The notes under the pieces are model-generated. The model saw only the letters and a program-made list of their open reading frames with translations. It was not told where the DNA came from and made no database searches. A stretch of 64,000 nucleotides of DNA from an uncultured Bacteroidota bacterium (GTDB lineage Bacteria > Bacteroidota > Bacteroidia > Flavobacteriales > BACL11): assembly GCA_902587125.1 (NCBI GenBank), contig CACIJW010000006.1:1-64000 (forward strand). Reading direction: 5' to 3'. The translations under genes and the position numbers were made by a program. Positions 37,040 to 46,363 of the stretch are shown here, piece after piece (the first letter of the stretch is position 1; each line of letters starts with the position of its first letter).

Positions 37040-37834
37040 ATGAAACAATATCTTAACTTAATCGATAGGGTGATGAAAGAAGGTTCAGTGAAAAATGATC
37101 GAACAGGTACTGGCACAAAAAGTATTTTTGGACATCAAATGAGATTCGATTTATCTAAAGGATTTCCATGTGTCACAACTAAAAAGCTACATTTAAAATC
37201 AATAATACACGAACTATTATGGTTTTTAGCTGGAGATACAAACACAAAATATTTAAATGATAATGGTGTACGTATTTGGGACGAGTGGGCTGATGGTGAT
37301 GGTAATTTAGGTAGCATTTACGGCTATCAGTGGAGAAGTTGGCCGTCTCCAGATGGTAATCATATTGATCAGATTTCACAAGTTATTAATGATATTAAAT
37401 CAAATCCAAATAGCAGAAGATTAATTGTTAGTGCATGGAATGTCGGTGATATAAAAAATATGGCTTTGCCACCATGCCATGCTTTTTTTCAATTCTATGT
37501 GAATGAAAATAAATTATCTTGTCAGCTTTATCAAAGAAGTGCTGATATTTTTTTAGGGGTTCCATTTAATATTGCATCGTATTCACTACTAACAATGATG
37601 ATAGCTCAAGTTTGTAATTTACAATATGGTGATTTTGTTCATACATTAGGAGATGCTCACATATACAAAAATCACTTTGAACAAGTTAAAACTCAACTTA
37701 CAAGAAAGCCAAAGACTTTACCAAAAATGATGATAAACCCTAAAATTAAAAATATTTTTGATTTTAAATTTGAGGATTTTTTTCTAGTAGATTATGATCC
37801 TCATCCTCACATAAAAGGAAAAGTTGCCATATGA
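37040..37834 (+). CDS. thyA: Thymidylate synthase
   Basis: Makes dTMP from dUMP with 5,10-methylenetetrahydrofolate, releasing dihydrofolate. The 264-residue length equals the classical enzyme. Visible residues are Arg21 in NDRTGTGT, the nucleophile Cys146 in [12 protein letters not shown], the phosphate arginines in [12 protein letters not shown], and [17 protein letters not shown] and [10 protein letters not shown]. It overlaps the next gene by ATGA. The dihydrofolate product is recycled by FolA, encoded two genes downstream in the same run. Confidence 0.98.
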   Translation: MKQYLNLIDRVMKEGSVKNDRTGTGTKSIFGHQMRFDLSKGFPCVTTKKLHLKSIIHELLWFLAGDTNTKYLNDNGVRIWDEWADGDGNLGSIYGYQWRSWPSPDGNHIDQISQVINDIKSNPNSRRLIVSAWNVGDIKNMALPPCHAFFQFYVNENKLSCQLYQRSADIFLGVPFNIASYSLLTMMIAQVCNLQYGDFVHTLGDAHIYKNHFEQVKTQLTRKPKTLPKMMINPKIKNIFDFKFEDFFLVDYDPHPHIKGKVAI

Positions 37835-38940
37835 AAAAGAGAGTTACTGTGCTTGGCTCTGGACTGGTTGGCAGTGTTATAGCAAATGACTTATCAACTT
37901 TTTGTGATGTTACTTGCATTGATATCTCAGAAAAAAATCTTTCAAGAACGAACGATTCTATAACCAAAAAGCAATGTGACATTAGAGATAAATCCAATAT
38001 TAGAGAGGCTATAAAAGATTGTGATATAGTAGTTGGGGCAGTACCTGGTTACATGGGTTTTAATACTTTAAAAGATGTGATTGATAAAGGAAAAAATATA
38101 GTAGATATTTCTTTTTTCTCTGAAGATCCTTTTGAGCTAGATGATTTAGCAAAAAAAAATAATGTTATAGCAATCACTGATTGCGGAGTTGCACCTGGCA
38201 TGGGAAATATAATTTTTGGTTTTCATGACAAGCTTATGCAAATTGATTCTTACGAATGTTATGTTGGAGGATTACCAGTGGAAAGGGAATGGCCATATGA
38301 ATACAAAGCTGTTTTTTCCCCAATTGACGTTATCGAGGAGTACACAAGGCCTGCTAGATTTGTTCAAAACTCAAAAATTATTACCAAAGAAGCTCTTTCA
38401 GAAACTGAACTCATGAATTTTAAAGGTGTAGGAACTCTTGAGAGTTGGAACTCAGATGGACTTAGAACTTTAATAAAAACCATGGCTCATGTGCCAAACA
38501 TGATAGAAAAAACACTTCGCTATCCTGGCTGTATTGAATATATAAAAGTTCTCAGAGAAACTGGATTTTTTTCAAAAAAAGAAATAGAAGTAAATGGCAT
38601 AAAAATTAAACCCGTTGATGTAACCGCAAAGCTTTTGTTTCCAATTTGGAAAATGAATGAGGAAGATAGGGATTTTACAGTTATGAAAATTATAATTAAA
38701 GGGGCAGAAAAAAATAATATCACAAGACATGAATATAATCTTTTTGATCAATTTCAAAATGATACACTTTCAATGGCTAGAACAACAGGATTTACATGTT
38801 CTGCAGCTGTTAAACTTATTTTAGAAAAAGAATACAAAAAAGTAGGAATATCTCCTCCTGAATTTTTAGGTGATCATATGCGTTTTTTTATGAACTACCT
38901 AAGTGCAAGAAATGTCAAATATAATTATGAAAAAAAATGA
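37831..38940 (+). CDS. Saccharopine dehydrogenase-like oxidoreductase
   Basis: A 369-residue NAD(P)-dependent oxidoreductase. The N-terminal Rossmann motif [15 protein letters not shown] is at residues 7-21, followed by [33 protein letters not shown] and a C-terminal catalytic domain with [15 protein letters not shown]. Related enzymes act in lysine metabolism (saccharopine or lysine 6-dehydrogenase, LOR/SDH). No lysine genes are adjacent: it lies between thyA and folA with 4-base ATGA overlaps on both sides. The substrate is therefore unclear. The family call is firm, the pathway is not. Confidence 0.85.
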   Translation: MKKRVTVLGSGLVGSVIANDLSTFCDVTCIDISEKNLSRTNDSITKKQCDIRDKSNIREAIKDCDIVVGAVPGYMGFNTLKDVIDKGKNIVDISFFSEDPFELDDLAKKNNVIAITDCGVAPGMGNIIFGFHDKLMQIDSYECYVGGLPVEREWPYEYKAVFSPIDVIEEYTRPARFVQNSKIITKEALSETELMNFKGVGTLESWNSDGLRTLIKTMAHVPNMIEKTLRYPGCIEYIKVLRETGFFSKKEIEVNGIKIKPVDVTAKLLFPIWKMNEEDRDFTVMKIIIKGAEKNNITRHEYNLFDQFQNDTLSMARTTGFTCSAAVKLILEKEYKKVGISPPEFLGDHMRFFMNYLSARNVKYNYEKK

Positions 38941-39437
38941 TAGTATCAATTATTGTAGCTGCATCTGAAAATAATGTCATTGGAAACAATAATGATTTAA
39001 TTTGGAGTTTTCCAAATGATATGAGCTTTTTCAAGCAGAAAACGTTAAACCATCATGTAATAATGGGAAGGAAAAATTTTGAGTCAATACCACATAAATT
39101 TAAGCCACTACCAAACAGGACTAATATTGTAATTACAAGAAACTTATCTTATGATGCTGAGGGTGCAGTAGTAGTTAATTCTCTTTCTCAAGCTATTGAA
39201 TTCTCAAAAAAAGAAAAACAAAAAGAAACTTTTGTAATTGGAGGTGGACAAATCTATGATCTTTCACTTAAAGAAAATCTCATAGACAGAATTTATCTAA
39301 CCAGAATTCACAAATATTATGAGGGTGATACATTTTTCCCAATACTAGATGAAGAATGGAAAGTGAAAGAAGAAAGAAAATTTTATTCAGATGAAAAACA
39401 TGAATCTAATTATACATTTTTTACCTATGAAAAATAA
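38937..39437 (+). CDS. folA: Dihydrofolate reductase
   Basis: Reduces dihydrofolate to tetrahydrofolate with NADPH, closing the cycle opened by thyA. The 166 residues hold NNDLIWSFPNDM with the acid Asp28, HVIMGRKNFESIP, PLPNRTNIVITRN and the nucleotide-binding IGGGQIYDLSL. The start overlaps the upstream gene stop (ATGA). Its 3' end overlaps the lipoprotein gene by 11 bases. A secure call. Confidence 0.97.
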   Translation: MIVSIIVAASENNVIGNNNDLIWSFPNDMSFFKQKTLNHHVIMGRKNFESIPHKFKPLPNRTNIVITRNLSYDAEGAVVVNSLSQAIEFSKKEKQKETFVIGGGQIYDLSLKENLIDRIYLTRIHKYYEGDTFFPILDEEWKVKEERKFYSDEKHESNYTFFTYEK

Positions 39438-40227
39438 TATTTTTTTTGATTTGAAATTCAACATCATTTTTTTGGGATATTTTCTTATTATTTCCTGTAT
39501 TGATGATAAAGTGATTATGGTGCCAGAACAAGAAATAACTCAAACCTCATCTGATTATATTAAATGCGAAGTTTATTTCAATAGTATTGTCTATGAAATT
39601 GAGAAAGGATTCTCAACTAATGTTAGTTCTAGAGCATTTCCTATATATATTAATTACAATCTAAATCCTTTAAATGAGGATACTTTAATTATTGATTACG
39701 GCAATTCAAACACTTTAATTAATGGTAAATTTTTTAGAGGTAGAATAATTAATATTTACTCAGCTTCAGTGAATAACACAAACTTTAATTGCTCATCTAA
39801 CTTTGATAATTTTTACTTAAATAATAATTTAATTAATGGTACAATAACAATTGATAATAATGAGGGAGAGATTCAAATTATAAATGGTGAGGTTACAGAT
39901 ATCTCAGGAAAAATCAATTGGAACTCTATACAAATAAGAACACAATCTCACGGACTTCAAACTGTCAATATTGAAGATGATAAATTTACTGTAAACTCCT
40001 TAACTACAGGAAATGGGAAAAACAATATAAACTTTTCAACCAAATCAGACAGTTTAAAAATAAGATATGACTGTGTTGAAAGTTGCTTGGTTTATGATGG
40101 AATTTCTGTAATAAACGTTGAAATGGATGATGTTTCAAAAAAAGATATAATTTTTGGTTCTCAAAGCTGTAGTTGTAATTACAACGTAATCATTAACGGA
40201 AATTCTTACCCTCTTTATTTAGATTAG
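39427..40227 (+). CDS. Hypothetical lipoprotein
   Basis: A 266-residue predicted lipoprotein. The ATG at 39427 ([19 protein letters not shown], then LIISC) gives a signal with a lipid Cys; an ATG 12 codons upstream only lengthens the overlap with folA. The mature protein is rich in Asn, Ser and Thr with beta-type strands, and has a Cys-rich end ([25 protein letters not shown]). I do not recognise a family. Its position as the last gene of the etf-thyA-folA run suggests cotranscription only. The stop interlocks with that of clpX. Confidence 0.7.
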   Translation: MKNNIFFDLKFNIIFLGYFLIISCIDDKVIMVPEQEITQTSSDYIKCEVYFNSIVYEIEKGFSTNVSSRAFPIYINYNLNPLNEDTLIIDYGNSNTLINGKFFRGRIINIYSASVNNTNFNCSSNFDNFYLNNNLINGTITIDNNEGEIQIINGEVTDISGKINWNSIQIRTQSHGLQTVNIEDDKFTVNSLTTGNGKNNINFSTKSDSLKIRYDCVESCLVYDGISVINVEMDDVSKKDIIFGSQSCSCNYNVIINGNSYPLYLD

Positions 40228-41456
40228 GCTGCTTTTTTTGAAAATTGAATTTCTTGCAGTTGTGATTTTGCAAATGACTTTGTAATTCTCAACTTATTAT
40301 TTTTAACTCTTTTCGAGGGAGAAAACATGTCATCCAAAAGAATTTTTTCACAAATTGACTTTAAGCCTCTGGCACCTAAGTTTAATTCAATTGCATTGTT
40401 AACAATTATTTCTATTACACTCTTATCTATTATTAACTCTATATTATCAATACTAAACAATTTCTTGTATTGATTAATAATTGAGTTCTTTGGCTCAGTT
40501 AAAATCCTAGTGAGTGCTGATTTATCTAATTTGTTCAAATGTGTTAGTACAGGAAGTCTACCAATAAGTTCTGGTATCAAGCCAAAATTCTTTAAATCGA
40601 CAGGTGATATCTGCTCAATAACTGAATCTATTTTTGAGTAATCATATGAGCTTTTCTTAAATCCTATTGTTGATGTATTTAATCTACTGGAAATTCTTTT
40701 CTCAATTCCATCAAAAGCACCTCCGCAAATAAACAAAATATTTTTTGTATCGAGAGCTATCATTTTTTGGTCAGGATGTTTTCTTCCACCTTGTGGAGGC
40801 ACATTCACAATTGTTCCCTCAAGAAGTTTCAATAAGGCTTGTTGAACTCCCTCACCACTGACATCGCGTGTTATTGATGGATTATCACTTTTTCTTGCTA
40901 TTTTATCAATTTCGTCAATAAAGACAATTCCAAGAGCTGCCTTTTCTACATTATAGTCAGATGCTTGTAAAAGTCTTGTTAAAATACTTTCTACATCCTC
41001 TCCAACGTATCCAGCTTCAGTTAAAACTGTTGCATCTGCAATACAAAAAGGAACATCTAAAATCTTAGCTATTGTTTTAGCAAGTAATGTTTTTCCTATA
41101 CCTGTTTCACCCACCATTATTATGTTAGATTTTTCAATTTCAACATCTAGTGATGAATCATCTGGCTCTGCAAGAACAACTCTTTTGTAATGATTATAAA
41201 CTGCAACTGATAATATTTTTTTTGCAGTATCCTGACCAATCACATAGTCGTTTAAGTGATTAAAGATCTCTTTTGGCTTCTTAATATTTAAATTAAATTC
41301 CTTTTTTCTTTTATTTGATACATCCGCTTGAACAATCTGATGGGCTTTTTCAATACAAACTTCGCAGATATGTGCTCCATCTCCTGCGATTAATATTTCT
41401 GTTTGATTTTTATCTTTTTTACAAAAAGAACATGAAACACTTTTGTTCGAATTCAT
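40224..41456 (-). CDS. clpX: ATP-dependent Clp protease ATP-binding subunit ClpX
   Basis: AAA+ unfoldase that feeds substrates to ClpP. The 410 residues begin with a zinc-binding domain (Cys9, Cys12, Cys31, Cys34). The Walker A is GETGIGKT at 116-123, with [20 protein letters not shown] and pore/sensor segments [15 protein letters not shown] and [12 protein letters not shown] after it. The ClpP-docking loop tripeptide IGF is in [10 protein letters not shown]. It is the last gene of tRNA-Leu-tig-clpP-clpX; the clpP stop and clpX ATG overlap by one base. Confidence 0.98.
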   Translation of the reverse strand: MNSNKSVSCSFCKKDKNQTEILIAGDGAHICEVCIEKAHQIVQADVSNKRKKEFNLNIKKPKEIFNHLNDYVIGQDTAKKILSVAVYNHYKRVVLAEPDDSSLDVEIEKSNIIMVGETGIGKTLLAKTIAKILDVPFCIADATVLTEAGYVGEDVESILTRLLQASDYNVEKAALGIVFIDEIDKIARKSDNPSITRDVSGEGVQQALLKLLEGTIVNVPPQGGRKHPDQKMIALDTKNILFICGGAFDGIEKRISSRLNTSTIGFKKSSYDYSKIDSVIEQISPVDLKNFGLIPELIGRLPVLTHLNKLDKSALTRILTEPKNSIINQYKKLFSIDNIELIIDKSVIEIIVNNAIELNLGARGLKSICEKILLDDMFSPSKRVKNNKLRITKSFAKSQLQEIQFSKKAA

Positions 41457-42130
41457 TATTTATTCTTCTGTAAAACTTCATCAATCATGCCATAATCTTT
41501 GGCTTCATCCGATTTCATCCAAAAATCTCTATCTCCGTCAGCCCAAACCTTATCAAATTTTTGACCAGTATGATTTGAAATAATCTCATAAAGTTCGGTT
41601 TTTAATTTCTTGATTTCATTGGCTGTTATTTCGATATCAGATGCCTGACCGTGTGCTCCTCCTAATGGCTGATGTATCATCACTCTTGAATGTTTTAGCG
41701 CAGTACGCTTTCCTTTTTCTCCAGCACAAAGCAGAACAGCTCCCATAGAGGCAGCCATACCTGTACAGATTGTAGAAACATCACAATTTATATACTGCAT
41801 GGTATCATATATACCAAGGCCAGCATAAACACTTCCCCCTGGAGTATTTAAATAAATTAAGATATCTTTTTTTGCATCAACTGATTCTAAGAAAAGAAGT
41901 TGTGCTTGAATAATGTTAGCTACATAATCATTTATTGGTACTCCAAGAAAAATAATTCTATCCATCATTAGTCTCGAGAAAACATCCATGGTAGCAATAT
42001 TCATTTGTCTTTCCTCAATTATAGTTGGTGAAATATAATTTGAATAAACTGAGGTGAATTTATCTAGTGTTAAACTACTAATTCCTCTGTCTAGTTTTGC
42101 AAATTTTTTAAATTCTTTATTGTAATCCAT
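41456..42130 (-). CDS. clpP: ATP-dependent Clp protease proteolytic subunit ClpP
   Basis: Serine protease subunit of the ClpXP complex. The 224 residues show the catalytic triad Ser128 in [12 protein letters not shown], His153 in [10 protein letters not shown] and Asp202 in [12 protein letters not shown]. The handle region [15 protein letters not shown] is typical. About 40 residues precede the core and include a processed-looking leader. One-base TAATG overlaps join it to tig upstream and clpX downstream, so the three are translated as a block. Confidence 0.97.
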   Translation of the reverse strand: MDYNKEFKKFAKLDRGISSLTLDKFTSVYSNYISPTIIEERQMNIATMDVFSRLMMDRIIFLGVPINDYVANIIQAQLLFLESVDAKKDILIYLNTPGGSVYAGLGIYDTMQYINCDVSTICTGMAASMGAVLLCAGEKGKRTALKHSRVMIHQPLGGAHGQASDIEITANEIKKLKTELYEIISNHTGQKFDKVWADGDRDFWMKSDEAKDYGMIDEVLQKNK

Positions 42131-43488
42131 TATTTATTTTTTTCAGTTGCTAATTTAACAAAATCATCATAGCTGATTTTTTTTGACTTTAAAGTGAATG
42201 ATTTCTTGTAATGATCAAGGGTTTTTTTATCATATAGCTGGTCAATTATTTTCTTTTTTTCGTCTTCATTTTTCATTATGTTCTTACAGATATCTTTTAA
42301 TTCATTGTCACTAATATCACTTCTGCCATACTGCATCATCTGATTTTTAACAAGATTTTTAGCAAATGATTTTATTTCATTTTCATCTGCTTTCAGATTA
42401 TTATCTTCAATAATTTTATTCTCAATAATCTGCCACTTCAAACTTTTAGAATACATTTCATATTCTTTTTCTACATCTTCGCTTGAAATAGGATTCTTTG
42501 AGGATACTTGCAACCATCTTTTTAAAAACTCGTCAGGTAAACTAATTTTAGTTTTTTTCATTAGATAAATTACAATATCATTTTTCAGCATTCTATCACT
42601 TTCTAGTTTGTAAGAAGTTCTTGCCTCCTCTTTTATTTTGTTTAAGAAATCTTTCTTTGTTTTTACATTATCCTTCCCATATAACTTATCGAATAAATCT
42701 TTATCTATCTTCGCAGGGGTTAGTCTTTTTATATCTTTTACCTCAAAAAGAAACAAGTCATTTTCTAATTTTTCTAATGATCCCTTATCAATATTAAGCA
42801 TAGCAGAAAGGTCTGCCATATTTGTAAATACTTTTTTCACATTTGCTTTGACTTTATCTTTTTGTTTTAGACTTATAAATTTGTTTTTTTCTTTTTCGGA
42901 ATCAATATACTCGGTAGTTATTGATGCTTCATTTGTAATTCCATTTTTTATGATCTCACCATTACCATCTATCTGATTTATTTTACAAAATAAAACATCA
43001 CCCTCCTTACTTAATTTATGACTTTCCATTTTTCCATATCTTTTGGAAATATCATTTACATAATTATCAATGGTTTGCTTTTCGGGCTCAATCAAGAAAA
43101 AATCTAATTTATCTTTTTTGGAAATTACAGCCTTTATTTCTGGATATATTCCAACCTCAAAAACAAAATTAAAATCAGACCCAATTTTCCATTCTATTTT
43201 ATTTTCAATATTGGGAATCGGAGAGCCTAATGTTTTTACTTCATTTTCTTTTATATAATCATATAATTTATTTTGTACTAGTTTATTTACCTCTTCAACC
43301 ATTATTGAGATACCGTATTTTTTCTCAATAATTCCAGTTGGGACTTTTCCTTTTCTGAAACCTGGCAATAGCATATCTCTTTTATAGCTTTTTAATACTT
43401 TATGATAGCTATCAAAATAATCATCTTTTACTACTTTCACACTTAGTTCAAGTACTTTATCTTTTTTTTCTTTTGTTGTAATTTGCAT
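42130..43488 (-). CDS. tig: Trigger factor (ribosome-associated chaperone)
   Basis: Ribosome-bound chaperone for nascent chains. The 452 residues begin with the ribosome-binding domain, whose signature GFRKGKVP is at 43-50, followed by IIEKKYG. The middle (about 150-235) corresponds to the PPIase-like domain, weakly conserved here and with no clear FKBP signature, as is common in Bacteroidota. The C-terminal helical chaperone domain is Lys-rich and ends SYDDFVKLATEKNK. It follows tRNA-Leu(UAG) by 20 bases and heads the clpP-clpX block. Confidence 0.92.
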   Translation of the reverse strand: MQITTKEKKDKVLELSVKVVKDDYFDSYHKVLKSYKRDMLLPGFRKGKVPTGIIEKKYGISIMVEEVNKLVQNKLYDYIKENEVKTLGSPIPNIENKIEWKIGSDFNFVFEVGIYPEIKAVISKKDKLDFFLIEPEKQTIDNYVNDISKRYGKMESHKLSKEGDVLFCKINQIDGNGEIIKNGITNEASITTEYIDSEKEKNKFISLKQKDKVKANVKKVFTNMADLSAMLNIDKGSLEKLENDLFLFEVKDIKRLTPAKIDKDLFDKLYGKDNVKTKKDFLNKIKEEARTSYKLESDRMLKNDIVIYLMKKTKISLPDEFLKRWLQVSSKNPISSEDVEKEYEMYSKSLKWQIIENKIIEDNNLKADENEIKSFAKNLVKNQMMQYGRSDISDNELKDICKNIMKNEDEKKKIIDQLYDKKTLDHYKKSFTLKSKKISYDDFVKLATEKNK

Positions 43489-43507
43489 GTTTATTAACTG
43501 AGGTTTG

Positions 43508-43589
43508 TGCGGGTGAAGGGAGTCGAACCCCCACGCCTTGCGGCACTAGATCCTAAATCTAGCATGTCTACCAATTCCATCACACCCGC
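43508..43589 (-). tRNA. tRNA-Leu(UAG)
   Basis: An 82-nt class II tRNA. Acceptor stem GCGGGTG pairs with CACCCGC, D-arm GAATTGGTAGACA, anticodon loop TTTAGGA in a CTAGA/TCTAG stem giving UAG, variable arm TGCCGCAAGGCGT, T-arm GGGTTCGACTCCC. Discriminator A, CCA not encoded. The tig ATG is 20 bases downstream, so tRNA and trigger factor probably share a transcript. Confidence 0.97.
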
Positions 43590-43600
43590 AAAATAGGCTG

Positions 43601-43608
43601 CAAAGATA
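43601..43608 (-). promoter_or_regulatory. Bacteroidota -7 box (TATCTTTG) for tRNA-Leu-tig-clpP-clpX
   Basis: Perfect match on the minus strand, 11 bases before the tRNA 5' end. No terminator hairpin is visible in the 20 bases between tRNA and tig. Confidence 0.55.
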
Positions 43609-43665
43609 TTATTTTTAATTTTCATAGATTATAATATTATCATAAGATGTATATTTACAATAAAA

Positions 43666-44019
43666 ATGAGTTTTAGTATCAAAGGAAAATTATCCCAAAA
43701 ATTAAGTATTGAATCAGGAGTTGCCAAGAGTGGCAATGAGTGGAAAAAACAATCATTTGTACTTGACACAGATGCTCAATATAATCCACTTATTTGCTTC
43801 CAACTTTTTGGAGAAGAAAAAATAAATTTATTGACTAATTTCAAAGAAGGTGAAATGATTGAAGTCTTTTTTAACCTATCATCAAAAGAATATAATGGAA
43901 GGTATTTCCACAATATAGATGCTTGGAAAATTCAACAAATAAACAATGAAATTTATGATGATGAGCCTCCACCTGTTTTTGAAAATGATTTAGACAAAGA
44001 GGATGACCTGCCCTTCTAA
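43666..44019 (+). CDS. DUF3127 protein with SSB-like acidic tail
   Basis: A 117-residue protein. The body (IKGKLSQKLSIESGVAKSG, EWKKQSFVLDT, LICFQLFGEEKINLLTNFKE, YNGRYFHNIDAWKI) matches the DUF3127 pattern and reads like a small OB fold. The C-terminus is a linker ending DKEDDLPF, very like the DDIPF tip of single-stranded DNA-binding protein (SSB) that recruits repair and replication enzymes. Domain name from family memory; DNA binding is inference. TATATTTA, one mismatch from the promoter consensus, precedes the ATG. An AtoE-type transporter starts two bases downstream, without evident relation. Confidence 0.85.
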   Translation: MSFSIKGKLSQKLSIESGVAKSGNEWKKQSFVLDTDAQYNPLICFQLFGEEKINLLTNFKEGEMIEVFFNLSSKEYNGRYFHNIDAWKIQQINNEIYDDEPPPVFENDLDKEDDLPF

Positions 44020-44021
44020 TA

Positions 44022-45368
44022 ATGAATATCATTACTTCAGTAGAAAAGTTTTTTAAAAATTTTTTACCCTCCCCTTTTTCAATAGCAATATTACTAACAT
44101 TACTAACTATTCTCTTTGCTTATTTAGCTCAAAGTAATGAGAGCTCCAACAGCATACTAGAAATTGTTCAGTTTTGGGAAAGAGGTATTTGGGATAAAGC
44201 ACTAATGGTTTTTGCTTTGCAAATGATGTTAATGCTTGTACTGGGCTATTCCCTTGCACTATCCAAACCCATAGAAAATTTTATAAATTATTTTTTAAAA
44301 TTTTGTGGTTCTAACTCCAGAGCTGCACTAATTATAACCTTCCTAACTATACTAATTTCACTATTAAATTGGGGACTTGGATTAATATTTGGAGCTATTT
44401 TTGTAAAAAAAGTAGGGATCTACGCTTCCAAAAATAATATTAAAATAAATTACCCTTTTCTTGGTGCTTGTGGCTACAGTGGTTTAATGGTTTGGCATGG
44501 TGGACTTTCAGGTTCAGCACCCATTAAAATTGCTGAGAAAGGTCATTTTTTAAGTGATAAAATTGGAGTTATAAGCCTTGAAGAAACTATATTCTCAGAC
44601 CTAAATATTACAGTTTCAATTTTGTTAATTTTTATTGTACCAACTTTAATGTATTTTCTTGCAAAGAAGATTAAAGTAGCTGAACATGTCATTTCTGTTG
44701 AAAATAAAACCTCTGAGAACACCAATAATAAAACACTTTCAGAAAAAATTGATAATTCATTTATTTTCTCAAAAATCATCGGCACTCTATTACTTATTTA
44801 TCTTTTTATAAAACACATATATATTACTGATGGTTCCTTCATAGCATCAATTAATCCTAATCTTATTAATCTTTGGTTATTATCATTTTGTATATTCTCA
44901 CATAAAAATTTATCCAGTTTTATTAAATCTGTTAATAAAGCAATCATCAGCGCAACTGGTATCCTCATTCAATTTCCTCTTTATTTTGGAATAATGGGAA
45001 TTATGAAATACTCCGGACTGATTAATGTATTATCAGATTTTTTCATTAGTATCTCAAGTGAAAACACTTTCCCAATCTTTACTTTTCTCAGTGCTGGTTT
45101 AGTAAATATTTTTGTACCAAGTGGAGGAGGTCAATGGGCAGTTCAAGGGCCTATAATTGTTGAAGCTGCAAATTATTTAAATTTAAGTATTTCAAAGAGT
45201 GTTATGGCACTAGCTTATGGAGATCAAATAACAAACATGCTACAGCCTTTCTGGGCTTTGCCATTATTAGGAATAACAAAGATTAATGCAAAAGATTTAC
45301 TACCGTATACGCTAATTTTACTTTTAATTGGATCAGCAATTTTTATAACTTGTCTTTTGATATTTTAA
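44022..45368 (+). CDS. Short-chain fatty acid transporter, AtoE family
   Basis: A 448-residue integral membrane protein with about 12 hydrophobic segments. AtoE-family features are the opening LPSPFSIAILLTLLTIL, the central NWGLGLIFGAIFVKKV, SGLMVWHGGLSGSAPIKIAE and the late FVPSGGGQWAVQGPI, plus AYGDQITNMLQPFWALPLL. The family imports acetoacetate or short-chain fatty acids. No thiolase or CoA-transferase gene is adjacent, so the substrate is only a family inference. Its TAA stop interlocks with the TAA of the convergent permease in a palindromic TTAA. Confidence 0.9.
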   Translation: MNIITSVEKFFKNFLPSPFSIAILLTLLTILFAYLAQSNESSNSILEIVQFWERGIWDKALMVFALQMMLMLVLGYSLALSKPIENFINYFLKFCGSNSRAALIITFLTILISLLNWGLGLIFGAIFVKKVGIYASKNNIKINYPFLGACGYSGLMVWHGGLSGSAPIKIAEKGHFLSDKIGVISLEETIFSDLNITVSILLIFIVPTLMYFLAKKIKVAEHVISVENKTSENTNNKTLSEKIDNSFIFSKIIGTLLLIYLFIKHIYITDGSFIASINPNLINLWLLSFCIFSHKNLSSFIKSVNKAIISATGILIQFPLYFGIMGIMKYSGLINVLSDFFISISSENTFPIFTFLSAGLVNIFVPSGGGQWAVQGPIIVEAANYLNLSISKSVMALAYGDQITNMLQPFWALPLLGITKINAKDLLPYTLILLLIGSAIFITCLLIF

Positions 45369-46363
45369 CTTTTAACATCCAATAAATCTCTTAGTCCATT
45401 TCCAAGGTTTATAAATGACAGAACTAAAGTCATTATGAAAAGTCCAGGAATTATCGCAAGATAAGACTTATCCATAAATATAAAATAATAATGGTCTCTT
45501 AACATTGAACCCCATGTTGGTACCGGTGGTTGGGCTCCAAGACCTAAAAAAGACAAGCCAGACTCAAGCAATATAGCTGCTGAAAAGTTTGCTGTTGAAA
45601 TTACCAAGATGGTTGAAAAAATGTTGGGTAAGATATGTTTAACTATCAATCTGCTTGATTTATATCCAAGAACTTCACCGGCTTCTACAAACTCTTTTTC
45701 TTTTAACGACATAAATTGTCCCCTTACTATTCTCGCTACATCAACCCACATGGTTAAACCAATTGCTATAAAAACTTGATTAAACCCTTTACCAATTGCT
45801 AAGGAGATAGCTATTACAAGAAGTAATGTTGGTATAGACCATGTTACATTTATTAACCACATTATGGCCTTATCAATTTTTCCACCGTAAAAACCTGAAA
45901 TTGAGCCTAAAAAAATTCCTATAGCTAATGAAATTAAAACAGACAAGAAACCAATTGTCAAAGACACTTTCATACCATAAATTATTCTACTAAAAAAATC
46001 TCTTCCAAATTTATCCGTTCCCATTAAGAAAAATTGGCTCTGAATATTCCCTAAACCTAAACTACTACTAAAAATAATTTTTTCGTTATTACCAAATTTT
46101 TCGAAACTAATCAGATCTCCGTTTTTTTTGTTTATTAAAATAGTACCTTCTTTGATATAAATTTTTTTATCATCAATTAAAATGAAATCTAATTTAGATA
46201 AAGGTTTTAATGTTGCTATTTGCAAATTCATATCATTAGCAAACTTTGATTTATCATTAATGATTGTAAAACCAAAAATTGAAAGCAAAGCATATGCGAA
46301 AATTATTAAAAGAGATAATTTAGTTATTAAGGTTGCTCTATTTATTAGTTCAAATAATTTCAT
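45365..46363 (-). CDS. ABC transporter permease, DppC/OppC type
   Basis: A 332-residue inner-membrane permease of the peptide/nickel importer class. A first helix (about 13-35) is followed by a soluble loop of about 80 residues, then GTDKFGRDFFSRIIYGMKVS, five more helices, and the EAA loop EFVEAGEVLGYKSSRLIVKH that contacts the ATPase. The C-terminal ESGLSFLGLGAQPPVPTWGS is characteristic. No ATPase, binding protein or partner DppB permease is adjacent. It instead follows a glycosyltransferase with an ATGA-type 4-base overlap. The substrate is unknown. Confidence 0.92.
   Translation of the reverse strand: MKLFELINRATLITKLSLLIIFAYALLSIFGFTIINDKSKFANDMNLQIATLKPLSKLDFILIDDKKIYIKEGTILINKKNGDLISFEKFGNNEKIIFSSSLGLGNIQSQFFLMGTDKFGRDFFSRIIYGMKVSLTIGFLSVLISLAIGIFLGSISGFYGGKIDKAIMWLINVTWSIPTLLLVIAISLAIGKGFNQVFIAIGLTMWVDVARIVRGQFMSLKEKEFVEAGEVLGYKSSRLIVKHILPNIFSTILVISTANFSAAILLESGLSFLGLGAQPPVPTWGSMLRDHYYFIFMDKSYLAIIPGLFIMTLVLSFINLGNGLRDLLDVKS

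Noticed and set aside
37831..38940. Assignment as a lysine-pathway enzyme
   Set aside because: No lysine genes are nearby and it is embedded between thyA and folA; only the family name is supported.
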